Shown: piece after piece, positions 1-7,510 of the stretch | How positions within the stretch are numbered: the first letter of the stretch is position 1 | Layout of the letters: each line of letters begins with the position of its first letter | From: Sphingomonas limnosediminicola | Lineage (GTDB): Bacteria; Pseudomonadota; Alphaproteobacteria; Sphingomonadales; Sphingomonadaceae | DNA: 64,000 nucleotides | Direction of reading: 5' to 3' | NCBI RefSeq assembly: GCF_039537965.1 | Contig: NZ_BAABBM010000001.1 | Location: 930,001-994,000 of the forward strand | Translations under genes and position numbers: made by a program | Notes under the pieces: generated by a model | The model's database searches: none | What the model saw: only the letters and a program-made list of their open reading frames with translations | What the model was told of the DNA's origin: nothing

Positions 1-1
1 C

Positions 2-1336
2 AGCATCGTCCGGGCCGGCGGCACGCGCGTTGCCGGGTCCGACCGCTCGCTCGATGCTGGCCGCACGCCACACAAGTTCGACTATCTCCGCTCGCTCGGC
101 ATCCAGCTGTTTCCTCAGGACGGAACGGGACTTCAGGAAGGCATGACGCTGGTCACCTCCGCGGCCGTCGAGCCGACGGTGCCCGATGTCGTCCGGGCGA
201 AGGAGCTCGGCCTTGAGCACCTCACTCGGCCGGAGTTCCTCGCGCAGCTGCTCAACGACGCATACCACAGCGTCGCCGTTGGCGGCACCAGCGGCAAGTC
301 GACGGTGACGGGCATGATCGGCTGGATCCTCCATGCGGGGCACCGCCAGCCGACGGTGATGAACGGCGCGGTGATGAAGAATTTCGTCACGCCCGACGCG
401 CCCTTCGCGAGCGCCCTAGTTGGCGATCCTGAACTGTTCGTCAGCGAGGTCGACGAGAGCGACGGGTCGATAGCGCTCTACCGGCCGGAGATTGCGGTGC
501 TGACCAACGTCAGCCTCGACCACAAGGAGATGGAGGAGCTTCGGCGCCTGTTCGCCGGCTTCCTGCTTTCGGCGCGCAAGGCGGTGCTCAACCTCGACGA
601 CCCGGAAACACGCGCGCTTGCGGAAGCGGTGCCGGAGAAGACTGTCAGCTACGGCTTCGATGCGCCGCGCGCCGACTTCCGCGGTCGCGACCTGCAGCTG
701 CTGCCGAACGGATTGACATTCGTGCTTCATGCCGAGGGCGAGAAGTTTGACGTGCGGCTGTCGGTCCCCGGCCGCCACAACGCGTCGAACGCGCTTGCCG
801 CAATCGCCGCCAGCCGCGCGCTCGGCGTGCGGATCGAGGATGCGGTGAACGCCATCGGCCGCTTTGAAGGCTTGAAGCGGCGGCTGGAGACTGTCGGCGA
901 AGCTGGCGGCGTAACCGTCATCGACGACTTCGCGCACAACCCGGACAAGATCGACGCAACGCTCGCCACGCTCCGCGCGCAGCCCGGGCGGCTGCTGATC
1001 ATGTTTCAGCCGCACGGCTATGGTCCGCTGACCAAGATGGGCGAAGAACTGGCGACCAGCCTCGCGAAAGGGATGGCCGAGGGCGACCAGCTCTACCTGC
1101 CCGACCCGGTGTACCAAGGCGGCACCGTTGAGAAGGCGCGCGGCTCCGACTGGCTCGTGGAGCAGGTCTCGTCGCGCGGGCGCGCCGCCAAGCACATCGC
1201 CGAACGCGCAAGAATCGGCGACGCGCTCGTCGAGGAAGCAAAGACGAGCGATCGCATCTTGGTCATGGGCGCGCGCGACGACACGTTGATCGACTTCGCG
1301 AACGATCTGGTCGAGCGCCTCGCGCGGCGGAACTGA
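2..1336 (+). CDS. Mur ligase family protein (MurC/Mpl-like), 5' end cut by window edge
   Basis: ATP-dependent ligase of the Mur family, which joins amino acids or peptides to UDP-muramyl precursors in the cytoplasm. The reading frame is open to the left edge, so the true start lies outside the window. The first visible residues, including VAGSDRS, resemble the N-terminal nucleotide-binding domain of MurC/Mpl. The P-loop follows as GTSGKST, then the Mur central motif around NVSLDHKE, NASNALAA, and a C-terminal domain with IDDFAHNPDKI. The P-loop departs from the GTHGKTT of true MurC, and the DDFAHNP stretch resembles Mpl. A peptidoglycan-recycling ligase is therefore likelier than essential MurC, but substrate is not settled by sequence reading. 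Next gene starts 25 bases downstream on the same strand. Confidence 0.85.
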   Translation, partial: SIVRAGGTRVAGSDRSLDAGRTPHKFDYLRSLGIQLFPQDGTGLQEGMTLVTSAAVEPTVPDVVRAKELGLEHLTRPEFLAQLLNDAYHSVAVGGTSGKSTVTGMIGWILHAGHRQPTVMNGAVMKNFVTPDAPFASALVGDPELFVSEVDESDGSIALYRPEIAVLTNVSLDHKEMEELRRLFAGFLLSARKAVLNLDDPETRALAEAVPEKTVSYGFDAPRADFRGRDLQLLPNGLTFVLHAEGEKFDVRLSVPGRHNASNALAAIAASRALGVRIEDAVNAIGRFEGLKRRLETVGEAGGVTVIDDFAHNPDKIDATLATLRAQPGRLLIMFQPHGYGPLTKMGEELATSLAKGMAEGDQLYLPDPVYQGGTVEKARGSDWLVEQVSSRGRAAKHIAERARIGDALVEEAKTSDRILVMGARDDTLIDFANDLVERLARRN

Positions 1337-1361
1337 TCGCCCGCGGCCGCGTCGATCAGGC

Positions 1362-1739
1362 ATGTCGAAACGCTGCACTGTGACGGGCTGGAAGCTACTG
1401 CCGGATGAGCGAGAGGCGCTGCTTCAGCACTTCCCGTCAAAGTACGAGAACGTCATCGCCGATCACGTCACGCTGCGGGTCGGCGCGACGTCGAATACGC
1501 CGCTGCCCCGCAGTCAGAACGCGCAAATTGTCGGTCGCGCGGACGATGGCAACAGCCTGGAATGTTTGGCGGTTGAGCTCGACGGCACGACGGACCGGCC
1601 GGGCGGGTCGACTTATCACATCACCTGGTCGCTCGGCCCCGGTTGCACGGCGCGCGAGAGCAACGACGTCCTTCGCGACAAGGGTTGGGAGCCTCTCGAG
1701 GCCCCCATTCCGGTCGAGCTCGAACCGGCGCGTTTCTGA
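1362..1739 (+). CDS. Small 2H-phosphoesterase-like protein (fungal tRNA-ligase CPDase-like)
   Basis: A 125-residue cytoplasmic protein with two H-x-T motifs, HVTL (His35) and HITW (His86). This is the signature of 2H phosphoesterases, which open 2',3'-cyclic phosphates or join RNA ends. After the second motif comes ARESNDVL, which resembles the KESND stretch I recall after the second His motif in the cyclic phosphodiesterase domain of fungal tRNA ligase Trl1. The His motifs are 51 residues apart, closer than in most 2H proteins, so the fold would be minimal. Its stop codon overlaps the ATG of the following HAD phosphatase gene, suggesting joint function. The 2H assignment is my inference from motifs; the gene itself looks real from coupling and codon use. 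Confidence 0.75.
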   Translation: MSKRCTVTGWKLLPDEREALLQHFPSKYENVIADHVTLRVGATSNTPLPRSQNAQIVGRADDGNSLECLAVELDGTTDRPGGSTYHITWSLGPGCTARESNDVLRDKGWEPLEAPIPVELEPARF

Positions 1740-2236
1740 TGCCCGAGCCGCGCCTGTTCCTGGACCTGGATGGTGTCCTCGCCGACTTCGACGAGGGTGC
1801 GAGGCGTCTGCTCGGCATGTCGCTGCGCGCCTATGAGGCAAAGCATGGCGGGGGCAGCTTCTGGAAACGGCTGGCGAGTGCTAAGAACTTCTATGGCGCG
1901 CTGGGGGAGATGCCCGACGCGCAGATCCTGTTCGACGGTGTTAAGCACCTGAAGCCGACGATCCTGACCGGCCTGCCGATCGGCAGATGGGCAGCGCCGC
2001 AGAAGATCGAATGGGCGGCCGAGCACTTTCCAGGCGTGCCGATCATCACTTGTATGGCGCGCGACAAGCATAAGCACATGCATCCCGGCGACGTGCTGGT
2101 CGACGACCGCGAAAACCATCGCGCAACCTATGAAGCGACCGGCGTGACGTTCGTGCATCACCAGAATGCCGAGGACAGCCTGCGGCAGCTGGCGAACATA
2201 TTTCCGTCGGTGAAGGCGCCTGAGCGCCTCGCTTAA
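1739..2236 (+). CDS. HAD-family phosphatase, 5'-nucleotidase (NT5C)-like
   Basis: A 165-residue HAD hydrolase. Motif I is DLDGVLADFD near residues 9-18, with the nucleophile and acid/base Asp. A Thr in PTILTGLP is the motif II candidate, a Lys in the middle segment the motif III candidate, and LVDDRENH is motif IV. The arrangement resembles 5'(3')-deoxyribonucleotidases, which remove phosphate from nucleotides. The start at 1739 is chosen because the ATG overlaps the TGA of the preceding 2H-like gene; a longer frame upstream would lie inside that gene. The stop overlaps the converging gene by four bases. The pairing suggests that one enzyme opens a cyclic phosphate and the other removes it, but the natural substrate is unknown. 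Confidence 0.85.
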   Translation: MPEPRLFLDLDGVLADFDEGARRLLGMSLRAYEAKHGGGSFWKRLASAKNFYGALGEMPDAQILFDGVKHLKPTILTGLPIGRWAAPQKIEWAAEHFPGVPIITCMARDKHKHMHPGDVLVDDRENHRATYEATGVTFVHHQNAEDSLRQLANIFPSVKAPERLA

Positions 2237-2784
2237 GCGGCGGCCTTGAGGTCGACCTTCTCGACCCACTCGGGCCAGAAGACCGGCTCCCGGCTCGACC
2301 AGCCCGGGGCCGTCGCAGCGCTCTCACTGATCGACTGCAGCAGAATCCGGCGGCGATCTGGGTGGAGGTGCGGAAGCGCCGCGGCCGAGCAGAAAGCGGC
2401 CGGCAGCCACGGGCGCGCAGCCGCGCCGATCAGCCGCTCGTACAGGAAGCGATACGAAGCGAAATTGTGCAGGCGGTCCTGGCCGAGATCGAACGCGGCG
2501 ACGGTGATCAGCATGCCAATGAACGGCTCGATCATGTCGAGGCCGCTGTCGTCCGGCACCTGAAGGCGCAGATGATCGAGCTGCTTGTAAAGGCGAGCCT
2601 GCGCACGGATCGAGGCGGCTTCGCCTTCGTCACGTGCCCAGCACTCAATCGGGTCTCGGCGTCCGTAAGCCACATCAAGCGATCGGCGAACGTATCGCTG
2701 CGTCGCTTTGGGGAAGCTTGCGAACTCCTTCATCTCGGAGATCAGCATCGCCCCGCTTGCCGGCTGGCTGGTCCGCGTAATCAT
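2233..2784 (-). CDS. Hypothetical protein, 183 aa
   Basis: I do not recognise a family. The protein is soluble and mostly alpha-helical, with no signal peptide; a central hydrophobic stretch (MIEPFIGMLITVAAFDLG) is too broken to be a sure membrane segment. The start at 2784 is supported by GAGGAG eight bases upstream of the ATG. The gene converges on the HAD phosphatase gene, the two stop codons overlapping. A metabolic or regulatory role cannot be guessed from sequence. Codon use matches neighbouring genes, which argues that it is real. Confidence 0.6.
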   Translation of the reverse strand: MITRTSQPASGAMLISEMKEFASFPKATQRYVRRSLDVAYGRRDPIECWARDEGEAASIRAQARLYKQLDHLRLQVPDDSGLDMIEPFIGMLITVAAFDLGQDRLHNFASYRFLYERLIGAAARPWLPAAFCSAAALPHLHPDRRRILLQSISESAATAPGWSSREPVFWPEWVEKVDLKAAA

Positions 2785-2979
2785 GAACCCGACTCCTCAG
2801 TTCCAGGCGGGATCATGCTGCGGTTTCAGTTACATATTGCTTAACCACAGTCCCACCCCCCATTCACATTGAATCAGAGGGGAGTCAGTGCGTCTAGGCT
2901 AGAAATTGACCGCGAGCCGCAAAACTGTGGATTGTTGATTTATTGCAACGCCGCGACGTTTTCGTGACGCTAGTGAAAT

Positions 2980-3189
2980 TTACTCGGGAAATCCGGACGA
3001 CGGCACCGGGTCGTCGTTCTGACCAGGCTGGGCCGCCGCAGGAGGGTCGGATGCATCCATGGACTCGTCGCTGCCCACGTCGGCCTTGGCGTCCTGATTC
3101 TGGGGGTCGCGTTTCAGCTTCTTTTCCAGCTCGCGCTCCGGAGGGGCCGAGATCACCGGCGCCGGCGGGATTTCTTTGCTGTCGTTCAC
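2980..3189 (-). CDS. Small acidic DASDPP-motif protein, general-stress type
   Basis: A 69-residue hydrophilic, Pro/Asp/Glu-rich protein, probably disordered, with the motif ESMDASDPPA. Similar short proteins with a DASDPP or PASDPP motif are common in alphaproteobacteria and have no assigned function. The GTG at 3189 is chosen because GGAGAG lies seven bases upstream and because a perfect EcfG-type promoter lies at 3225-3250. The alternative ATG at 3222 would sit at the minus-10 element and is therefore unlikely. Placement behind a sigma-EcfG promoter makes this a candidate general stress response gene. Confidence 0.65.
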   Translation of the reverse strand: MNDSKEIPPAPVISAPPERELEKKLKRDPQNQDAKADVGSDESMDASDPPAAAQPGQNDDPVPSSGFPE

Positions 3190-3224
3190 AAGTCTCTCTC
3201 CGTCGCCTAAGATTGCGGTCATGT

Positions 3225-3250
3225 AACGAGGGGACGCAGGAAAGCGTTCC
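3225..3250 (-). promoter_or_regulatory. EcfG (general stress sigma factor) promoter
   Basis: Read on the minus strand, GGAAC is followed after exactly 17 bases by CGTT, matching the known alphaproteobacterial EcfG consensus GGAAC-N16/17-CGTT. The minus-10 element ends 36 bases upstream of the GTG at 3189, leaving a short leader with a good ribosome site. Confidence 0.7.
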
Positions 3251-3332
3251 GCGTCTCGTCGGCTTTCGACGGGCCGCTCCGGCGCTTCTGCCAATGGGCA
3301 AGCGGCGGTTTGCGGCGGCAAGCTTGTAGGGC

Positions 3333-4562
3333 ATGACCGTGACGATGTTCATGATGCCACCACCGGCGGTGCGGACGCGCTTCAGCGACTGGCCCCTCGC
3401 CGTCAAATCGATCCTCGGATTCTGGCTTTTCTACGCCCTGACGGTGGTACTTCGCGCATTGTTGGCGCCGAACGCGCTGAACGCGATTTCGGACAAGCTG
3501 ATCAACATCGGCCTCGGCATCGCCATCACATTTTTCATCTACCTCGCGATCGCCGGCATCGGTCAGGCGCAGAACATCCGCCGCAAGACGGTTATCGCCG
3601 CCATCGCGTCGGTGGTCGCGGCGATGGCCATGGCAGGTGGATTGAGCCTTTTCGAAGGCAAGATCTCGTCGAAGGAAGAGTTTCGCTACCAAGCGCGCGA
3701 AGGCTTCGTGGTCATTGAGAAGAACAACAAAATCACGATCGAGCGCAACGCGCAGGAACCGCTCGTCCTCACAATGCCGCGCATGAGCGAAATGGGCTTC
3801 CGCAAGCGGATCCGCTGGATCGCCGACAGCGCCATCGTCTGGTTGTTCATGTTCATGGCGTGGAGCGCCTTTTACATCGCGACCCAGGCCCATGCCGAAG
3901 CGATGGGCGTCCAGCGTAGGTTGGCAGATGCCGAAAGTGCCGCCCAAGCCGCGCAGGTGCGCGCGCTCCGATATCAGGTGAACCCGCACTTCCTGTTCAA
4001 CACGCTAAATTCGCTGTCGTCGCTCGTCATGACCGGGCGAACGGACCGGGCGGAAACCATGCTTCTCGCCCTTTCTACCTTTTTTCGCACCAGCCTCTCC
4101 CTCGACCCAAGCGCCGACGTCAGCCTCGCAGAAGAGATCGACCTCCAGCGTCTCTACCTCGACATCGAGAAAGCCCGTTTTCCAGATCGCCTGACGGTCG
4201 AGATCGACGTCCCACCCGAGCTTCAGCATGCGCGCATGCCTGCTCTGCTGCTTCAGCCGATCGTCGAGAATGCGATCAAATACGGCGTATCGAAGAGCCG
4301 CAAGGCCGTTCTCATCCGCATCGATGCGCGCCACCTCGACAATCACCGCATGGTGGTCGAGGTCAGCAACCGGCTGAAGAACGGCGGCAAGGACGATATT
4401 CCTGCCGCCACGCACGAAGGCACCGGTGTCGGCCTCGCTAACGTCTGCCAGCGCCTAGAAGCGCGGTTCGGTGGCCACGCCAGCTGCCGCTTCGGACCGA
4501 TGAGCGGCGGCGGGTTCAAGGTTTCGCTCACCATGCCGGTGGAAATGAATGCCCGAGACTAA
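3333..4562 (+). CDS. LytS/YehU-type sensor histidine kinase
   Basis: Membrane sensor of a LytTR two-component system. The N-terminal part carries about four hydrophobic helices (roughly residues 25-45, 50-75, 90-110 and 165-190). The LytS-family kinase domain follows, with the phospho-accepting His in YQVNPHFLFNTLNSL near residue 217. The ATP-binding domain has LLLQPIVENAIKYG (N box) and GTGVGLANVCQRL (G box). The loop between membrane segments is moderately large and could bind a ligand outside the cytoplasm. The reading frame overlaps the response regulator gene by 14 bases, so the two are translated together. The signal sensed cannot be told from sequence. An alternative start a few codons in (MFMMPPP) is possible. 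Confidence 0.92.
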   Translation: MTVTMFMMPPPAVRTRFSDWPLAVKSILGFWLFYALTVVLRALLAPNALNAISDKLINIGLGIAITFFIYLAIAGIGQAQNIRRKTVIAAIASVVAAMAMAGGLSLFEGKISSKEEFRYQAREGFVVIEKNNKITIERNAQEPLVLTMPRMSEMGFRKRIRWIADSAIVWLFMFMAWSAFYIATQAHAEAMGVQRRLADAESAAQAAQVRALRYQVNPHFLFNTLNSLSSLVMTGRTDRAETMLLALSTFFRTSLSLDPSADVSLAEEIDLQRLYLDIEKARFPDRLTVEIDVPPELQHARMPALLLQPIVENAIKYGVSKSRKAVLIRIDARHLDNHRMVVEVSNRLKNGGKDDIPAATHEGTGVGLANVCQRLEARFGGHASCRFGPMSGGGFKVSLTMPVEMNARD

Positions 4563-5292
4563 CCTCCGCGTCCTCATTGCCGACGACGAGCCGCTCGCGG
4601 CCGAGCGGCTGCAGTTGCTGCTCGCTCGCTCGGAGGGCGCGCAACTTGTCGGCACGGCAAGCGATGGCGACAGCGCGATCAACCTCGCCGAGGCGCTTCA
4701 CCCGGATCTGTTACTGCTCGACATAGCCATGCCCGGGCTCGACGGTATCGGCGTCGCGCGTGCGCTCGCGATGCAATCGCCCTCCCCCGCGGTCGTGTTC
4801 GTGACAGCGTTCGACCAGTTCGCCGTCGCCGCCTTCGAGGTCGAGGCGGTCGATTATCTCATGAAGCCCGTGGACCCGTTTCGGCTCCAGCGAGCGCTCG
4901 ATCGTGCGCGTGCCTACCTCCAGCAGCGCAGCGCCGAGCCGGCACCCGGAAAGGCCTCGCAATGGCTTGAGGAGTTCTGGGCGTCCGACCTGTCCGGCCT
5001 GGTCCGCATCGCGTCGCGCGACGTCGACCGCGTGTCGGCCGAGCGCGATTACATGCGCCTGCACGTCGGCCGCCGGAGCTGGCTCATCCATCACTCGATG
5101 GCGGCACTCGAAGAGGGTCTGAACCCGGAGTTGTTCGTCCGGCTTCACCGCTCGGCCATCGTTCGCAAAGATTTCATCACCGGCTTCAGCCGCAACCAGT
5201 CCGGACGTTGGATCGCCCGCCTCGCCGATGGCACCGAGCAGCCGGTCGGCCGCCTCTATTCGGACCGTGTCAGGGCCATCGCCGGCAGATAA
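4549..5292 (+). CDS. LytTR-family response regulator
   Basis: DNA-binding partner of the sensor kinase encoded just upstream. Residues about 6-120 form a receiver domain with the acidic pair in ADDEP, phospho-accepting Asp in LLLLDIAMPG, and the conserved Lys in YLMKPVD. The C-terminal part (about 145-245) is a LytTR DNA-binding domain with SAERDYMRLHV and a RLHRSAIV motif typical of the family. Length 247 residues is normal for AlgR/LytR regulators. The 14-base overlap with the kinase gene marks a dedicated pair. Target genes are unknown; no obvious direct-repeat LytTR site was noticed nearby. Confidence 0.93.
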   Translation: MPETNLRVLIADDEPLAAERLQLLLARSEGAQLVGTASDGDSAINLAEALHPDLLLLDIAMPGLDGIGVARALAMQSPSPAVVFVTAFDQFAVAAFEVEAVDYLMKPVDPFRLQRALDRARAYLQQRSAEPAPGKASQWLEEFWASDLSGLVRIASRDVDRVSAERDYMRLHVGRRSWLIHHSMAALEEGLNPELFVRLHRSAIVRKDFITGFSRNQSGRWIARLADGTEQPVGRLYSDRVRAIAGR

Positions 5293-5370
5293 TCCGCATT
5301 ACAATTTGACGCGCCTCGGTTGGCGGCGGTCGTTGTGCTCGCTAGTGGCTGTGTCGGATAACCGACTCAA

Positions 5371-5625
5371 GTGCCGACCTTCCACTTCAACGTCCACGGG
5401 GATCAGTCGCCTGCCGAAGGCGTCGAGCTGGCGTCGGTCGCGGACGCCAAGAATACGGCCGCTCGCTACGTCGCACGCTTGCTGACGGATCAGGCCCCGA
5501 GCTTCTGGGAGGCTGGACATATCGGGCTATCGGTTTCCGACGAGACCGGCCTGACGCTCTTCACAATCGAAATTCTCGGCACTGACGCGCCGGCAATCCG
5601 CGTCGAGGTGCCCCACCCGCAGTAG
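5371..5625 (+). CDS. DUF6894 family small protein
   Basis: An 84-residue protein starting at GTG, with the pattern PTFHFNVHG ... D..G.ELASVADAKNTAARYVARLL ... VSDETGLTLFTIEI. This is typical of DUF6894, a small alphaproteobacterial family of unknown function. It has no signal peptide or membrane segment. It stands alone 78 bases after the response regulator gene and converges on urcA. No clear ribosome site precedes the GTG. Confidence 0.7.
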   Translation: MPTFHFNVHGDQSPAEGVELASVADAKNTAARYVARLLTDQAPSFWEAGHIGLSVSDETGLTLFTIEILGTDAPAIRVEVPHPQ

Positions 5626-5635
5626 GCAAAACAAA

Positions 5636-5670
5636 ACCGCCGCGGGCCTCGCATGGAGCACCGCGGCGGT
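5636..5670 (-). terminator. Rho-independent terminator of the UrcA gene
   Basis: A perfect 10-bp stem (5636-5645 with 5661-5670) around a 15-base loop lies 12 bases past the UrcA stop. On the minus strand it is followed by TTTTGTTTT. The hairpin may also stop transcription of the converging DUF6894 gene, though no T run follows on that side. Confidence 0.75.
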
Positions 5671-5682
5671 CGATAAGCGCGC

Positions 5683-6030
5683 TCACTGCGCTGTGATGAC
5701 GAGCGCTGCGGCGTCGAGTACCGTGACCGACCCGCGCTTGGCGGATGCGACCGCCTCTTCATAGGCCGGCTGCGCACGGGCAACCGCATCGCTCCGGCAA
5801 TCCTTCGTCGCGGCGGCAAGTGCCATCTCGCGCGAATCCTCGATCACGCAAACGATCTTGGCGGCGCCGGAAATGCGGCTTTGGAGCCGATGCTGGCCGA
5901 TCGACGATCCGAGGTTCAAATCGGCATAGGACACGCGCATCGAATTGCTGTCCTGGGCCTGACTGACCGTCGGAAGGACCAGCGCGGAAGCGACGACCAG
6001 CGCAGCCATGGCGGTGAGAGTCTTCAACAT
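5683..6030 (-). CDS. UrcA family protein
   Basis: A 115-residue exported protein. Residues 1-25 form a signal peptide ending around VSQAQD. The mature part has the UrcA pattern: RVSYADLNLGSSIGQHRLQSRISGAAKIVC, a second Cys in ATKDCRSDAVARA (likely disulfide partner) and a helical tail. The family is common in sphingomonads and has no proven function; it probably acts in the periplasm. Ribosome site GGGAGA precedes the ATG. The leader upstream contains a strong 11-bp hairpin (6049-6097), and a terminator follows the gene. Confidence 0.85.
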   Translation of the reverse strand: MLKTLTAMAALVVASALVLPTVSQAQDSNSMRVSYADLNLGSSIGQHRLQSRISGAAKIVCVIEDSREMALAAATKDCRSDAVARAQPAYEEAVASAKRGSVTVLDAAALVITAQ

Positions 6031-6048
6031 CTCGAGTCTCCCTTTATT

Positions 6049-6097
6049 GCGACGCGGGGTGGGTCTGGGGAACCATGGAGGGGAAGCCCCGCGTCGC
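6049..6097 (-). promoter_or_regulatory. Perfect 11-bp inverted repeat in the UrcA leader
   Basis: GCGACGCGGGG at 6049-6059 is exactly complementary to CCCCGCGTCGC at 6087-6097, with a 27-base loop. It lies just upstream of the UrcA ribosome site on the minus strand and is not followed by a T run. It could be a leader hairpin influencing translation or mRNA life, or a simple intergenic repeat. Confidence 0.5.
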
Positions 6098-6178
6098 AGG
6101 ATCGAGATGCGCCATTGCGCCAGCCAAGTCCTGCGCTGCTCGACGAGCCCCGCCGAGATTGTCGGCGCGACGACAAAA

Positions 6179-6210
6179 GCCGTTCGTCAGACGCTGAATC
6201 GACGAACGGC
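6179..6210 (-). terminator. Rho-independent terminator after the symporter gene
   Basis: GCCGTTCGTC at 6201-6210 and 6179-6188 (minus-strand reading) forms a perfect 10-bp stem with a 12-base loop. It is followed on the minus strand by TTTTGT. It begins 14 bases past the stop of the symporter gene at 6224. Confidence 0.8.
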
Positions 6211-6223
6211 GGTCAGCTGACGT

Positions 6224-7510
6224 TCAGCTTTTGGACGACCTTTTCGTCGAGCGATCAACGAGGGCGGTGACGGCGACGTCCATGGTGACATTGCCAACCG
6301 TGCGGAAAATGTCGGGGATCATCTCCACCGCTACAAGTAACGCCAGCGGCGCCACCGGCACACCAAGCGCCATGGCAATCGGCGCGATCGAGCTGATGAA
6401 GGTAATCTCGCCCGGCAGGCTGACGGCGCCATAGCTCATCACTGCGCCAACCGCCGTGGCGGCGATCATTTGCGTGATGCTGGGCTCGAGTCCAAGCCAA
6501 TGGGCGACATAGAAGGCAACGCCGACATTCATCGCTGGGCCCGTTGCCCGGAACAATGCGACGGCAATCGGCAAGGTGACATCAGCTACCTGCTCGCGAA
6601 TGCCGAGTGCGCGCGCCGCCGTCAGCATCGCGGGAAGTGAAGCGAGCGACGACCGTGTCGAGATCGCCACCGCTTGCGGCGCGATGGCACCTCGCGCGAA
6701 ACGCCCAATCCCCATCCCGCCGGCGATCGCTGCCAGTGGATAAGCGGCCAGTGTGACGAGGATGCCGACCATGGAAATCAACACGACGTAGTGGCCGAGG
6801 CCGGTGAATGCCGCTCCCCCCGCGGCCGAGCCCACCGTCAACGCCAGCGCGAAGACGCCGAGCGGCGCGATCCACAGCACCCAGCCAATGACAACGAGTA
6901 GTGCATCGCCAATCGCCTCGAACAGGCCGACGACGGCCCGACGGCGCTCGTCCGAAATCCGCCCGAGCGCCAGCGCAAACAGCACGGCGAAAACCACCAG
7001 CGGGAGGATGTCGCCATTTGTCGCGGCGGCGAACACATTGTCGGGCACGACTCCCTTGAAGAAGTCCAACACGCCCGGAAGTGGTCCCGAGCTTTTCTGC
7101 TCGACGCCCGCGAGCGCGGTCTGCAGCGCCTGCGCCGTCTCGCGTCCAAGCGGGAACATGTTCGTGAGCAGGAGGGTCGCAAGCGCACCAAAGACGGCCG
7201 ACGCAGTGCAGATGATGACGATCGACAATACCGACCTACCGGCAATCCGCCCGCCTGCCGCGGCTTCGCGGCTCTTTGCGATGCCGACAACGAGCAGCGC
7301 GACGACGAGCGGAATGACCGTCATCTTCAGCCCATTGAGCCACAGGGTGCCGACGAAGCTCGCCGTATCGAGCAACGGCTGCCGAGCGCTCTCGCTCAGG
7401 CTGTTCGCGCCGGCACCGAGCAGGACACCGGCGACGAGAGCGGCCAGCGCGTAATAGGCGCGCAGGCTGCCGCTCTTCGCCGGTTTGTGCGCCCCTTCCG
7501 AAGCGGTCAA
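6224..7510 (-). CDS. Dicarboxylate/amino acid:cation symporter (DAACS family)
   Basis: Inner-membrane secondary transporter of about 428 residues with the DAACS fold. Hydrophobic helices run through the whole protein, starting at LRAYYALAALVAGVLLGAG. The helix-2/3 segment is GLKMTVIPLVVALLVVGIAK, typical of the family, and the C-terminal half has the transport core with STRSSLASLPAML, PIAVALFRATGPAMN and SYGAVSLPGEITFI. The family moves dicarboxylates or acidic amino acids with Na+ or H+. The start is TTG, overlapping the TGA of the upstream secreted methyltransferase-like gene, so the two are translated together. The exact substrate is not readable. Confidence 0.9.
   Translation of the reverse strand: MTASEGAHKPAKSGSLRAYYALAALVAGVLLGAGANSLSESARQPLLDTASFVGTLWLNGLKMTVIPLVVALLVVGIAKSREAAAGGRIAGRSVLSIVIICTASAVFGALATLLLTNMFPLGRETAQALQTALAGVEQKSSGPLPGVLDFFKGVVPDNVFAAATNGDILPLVVFAVLFALALGRISDERRRAVVGLFEAIGDALLVVIGWVLWIAPLGVFALALTVGSAAGGAAFTGLGHYVVLISMVGILVTLAAYPLAAIAGGMGIGRFARGAIAPQAVAISTRSSLASLPAMLTAARALGIREQVADVTLPIAVALFRATGPAMNVGVAFYVAHWLGLEPSITQMIAATAVGAVMSYGAVSLPGEITFISSIAPIAMALGVPVAPLALLVAVEMIPDIFRTVGNVTMDVAVTALVDRSTKRSSKS

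Noticed and set aside
416..1378. Long minus-strand open frame opposite the Mur ligase gene
   Set aside because: It mirrors codon third-position GC of the real gene, has no family motif, and runs through the next gene start.
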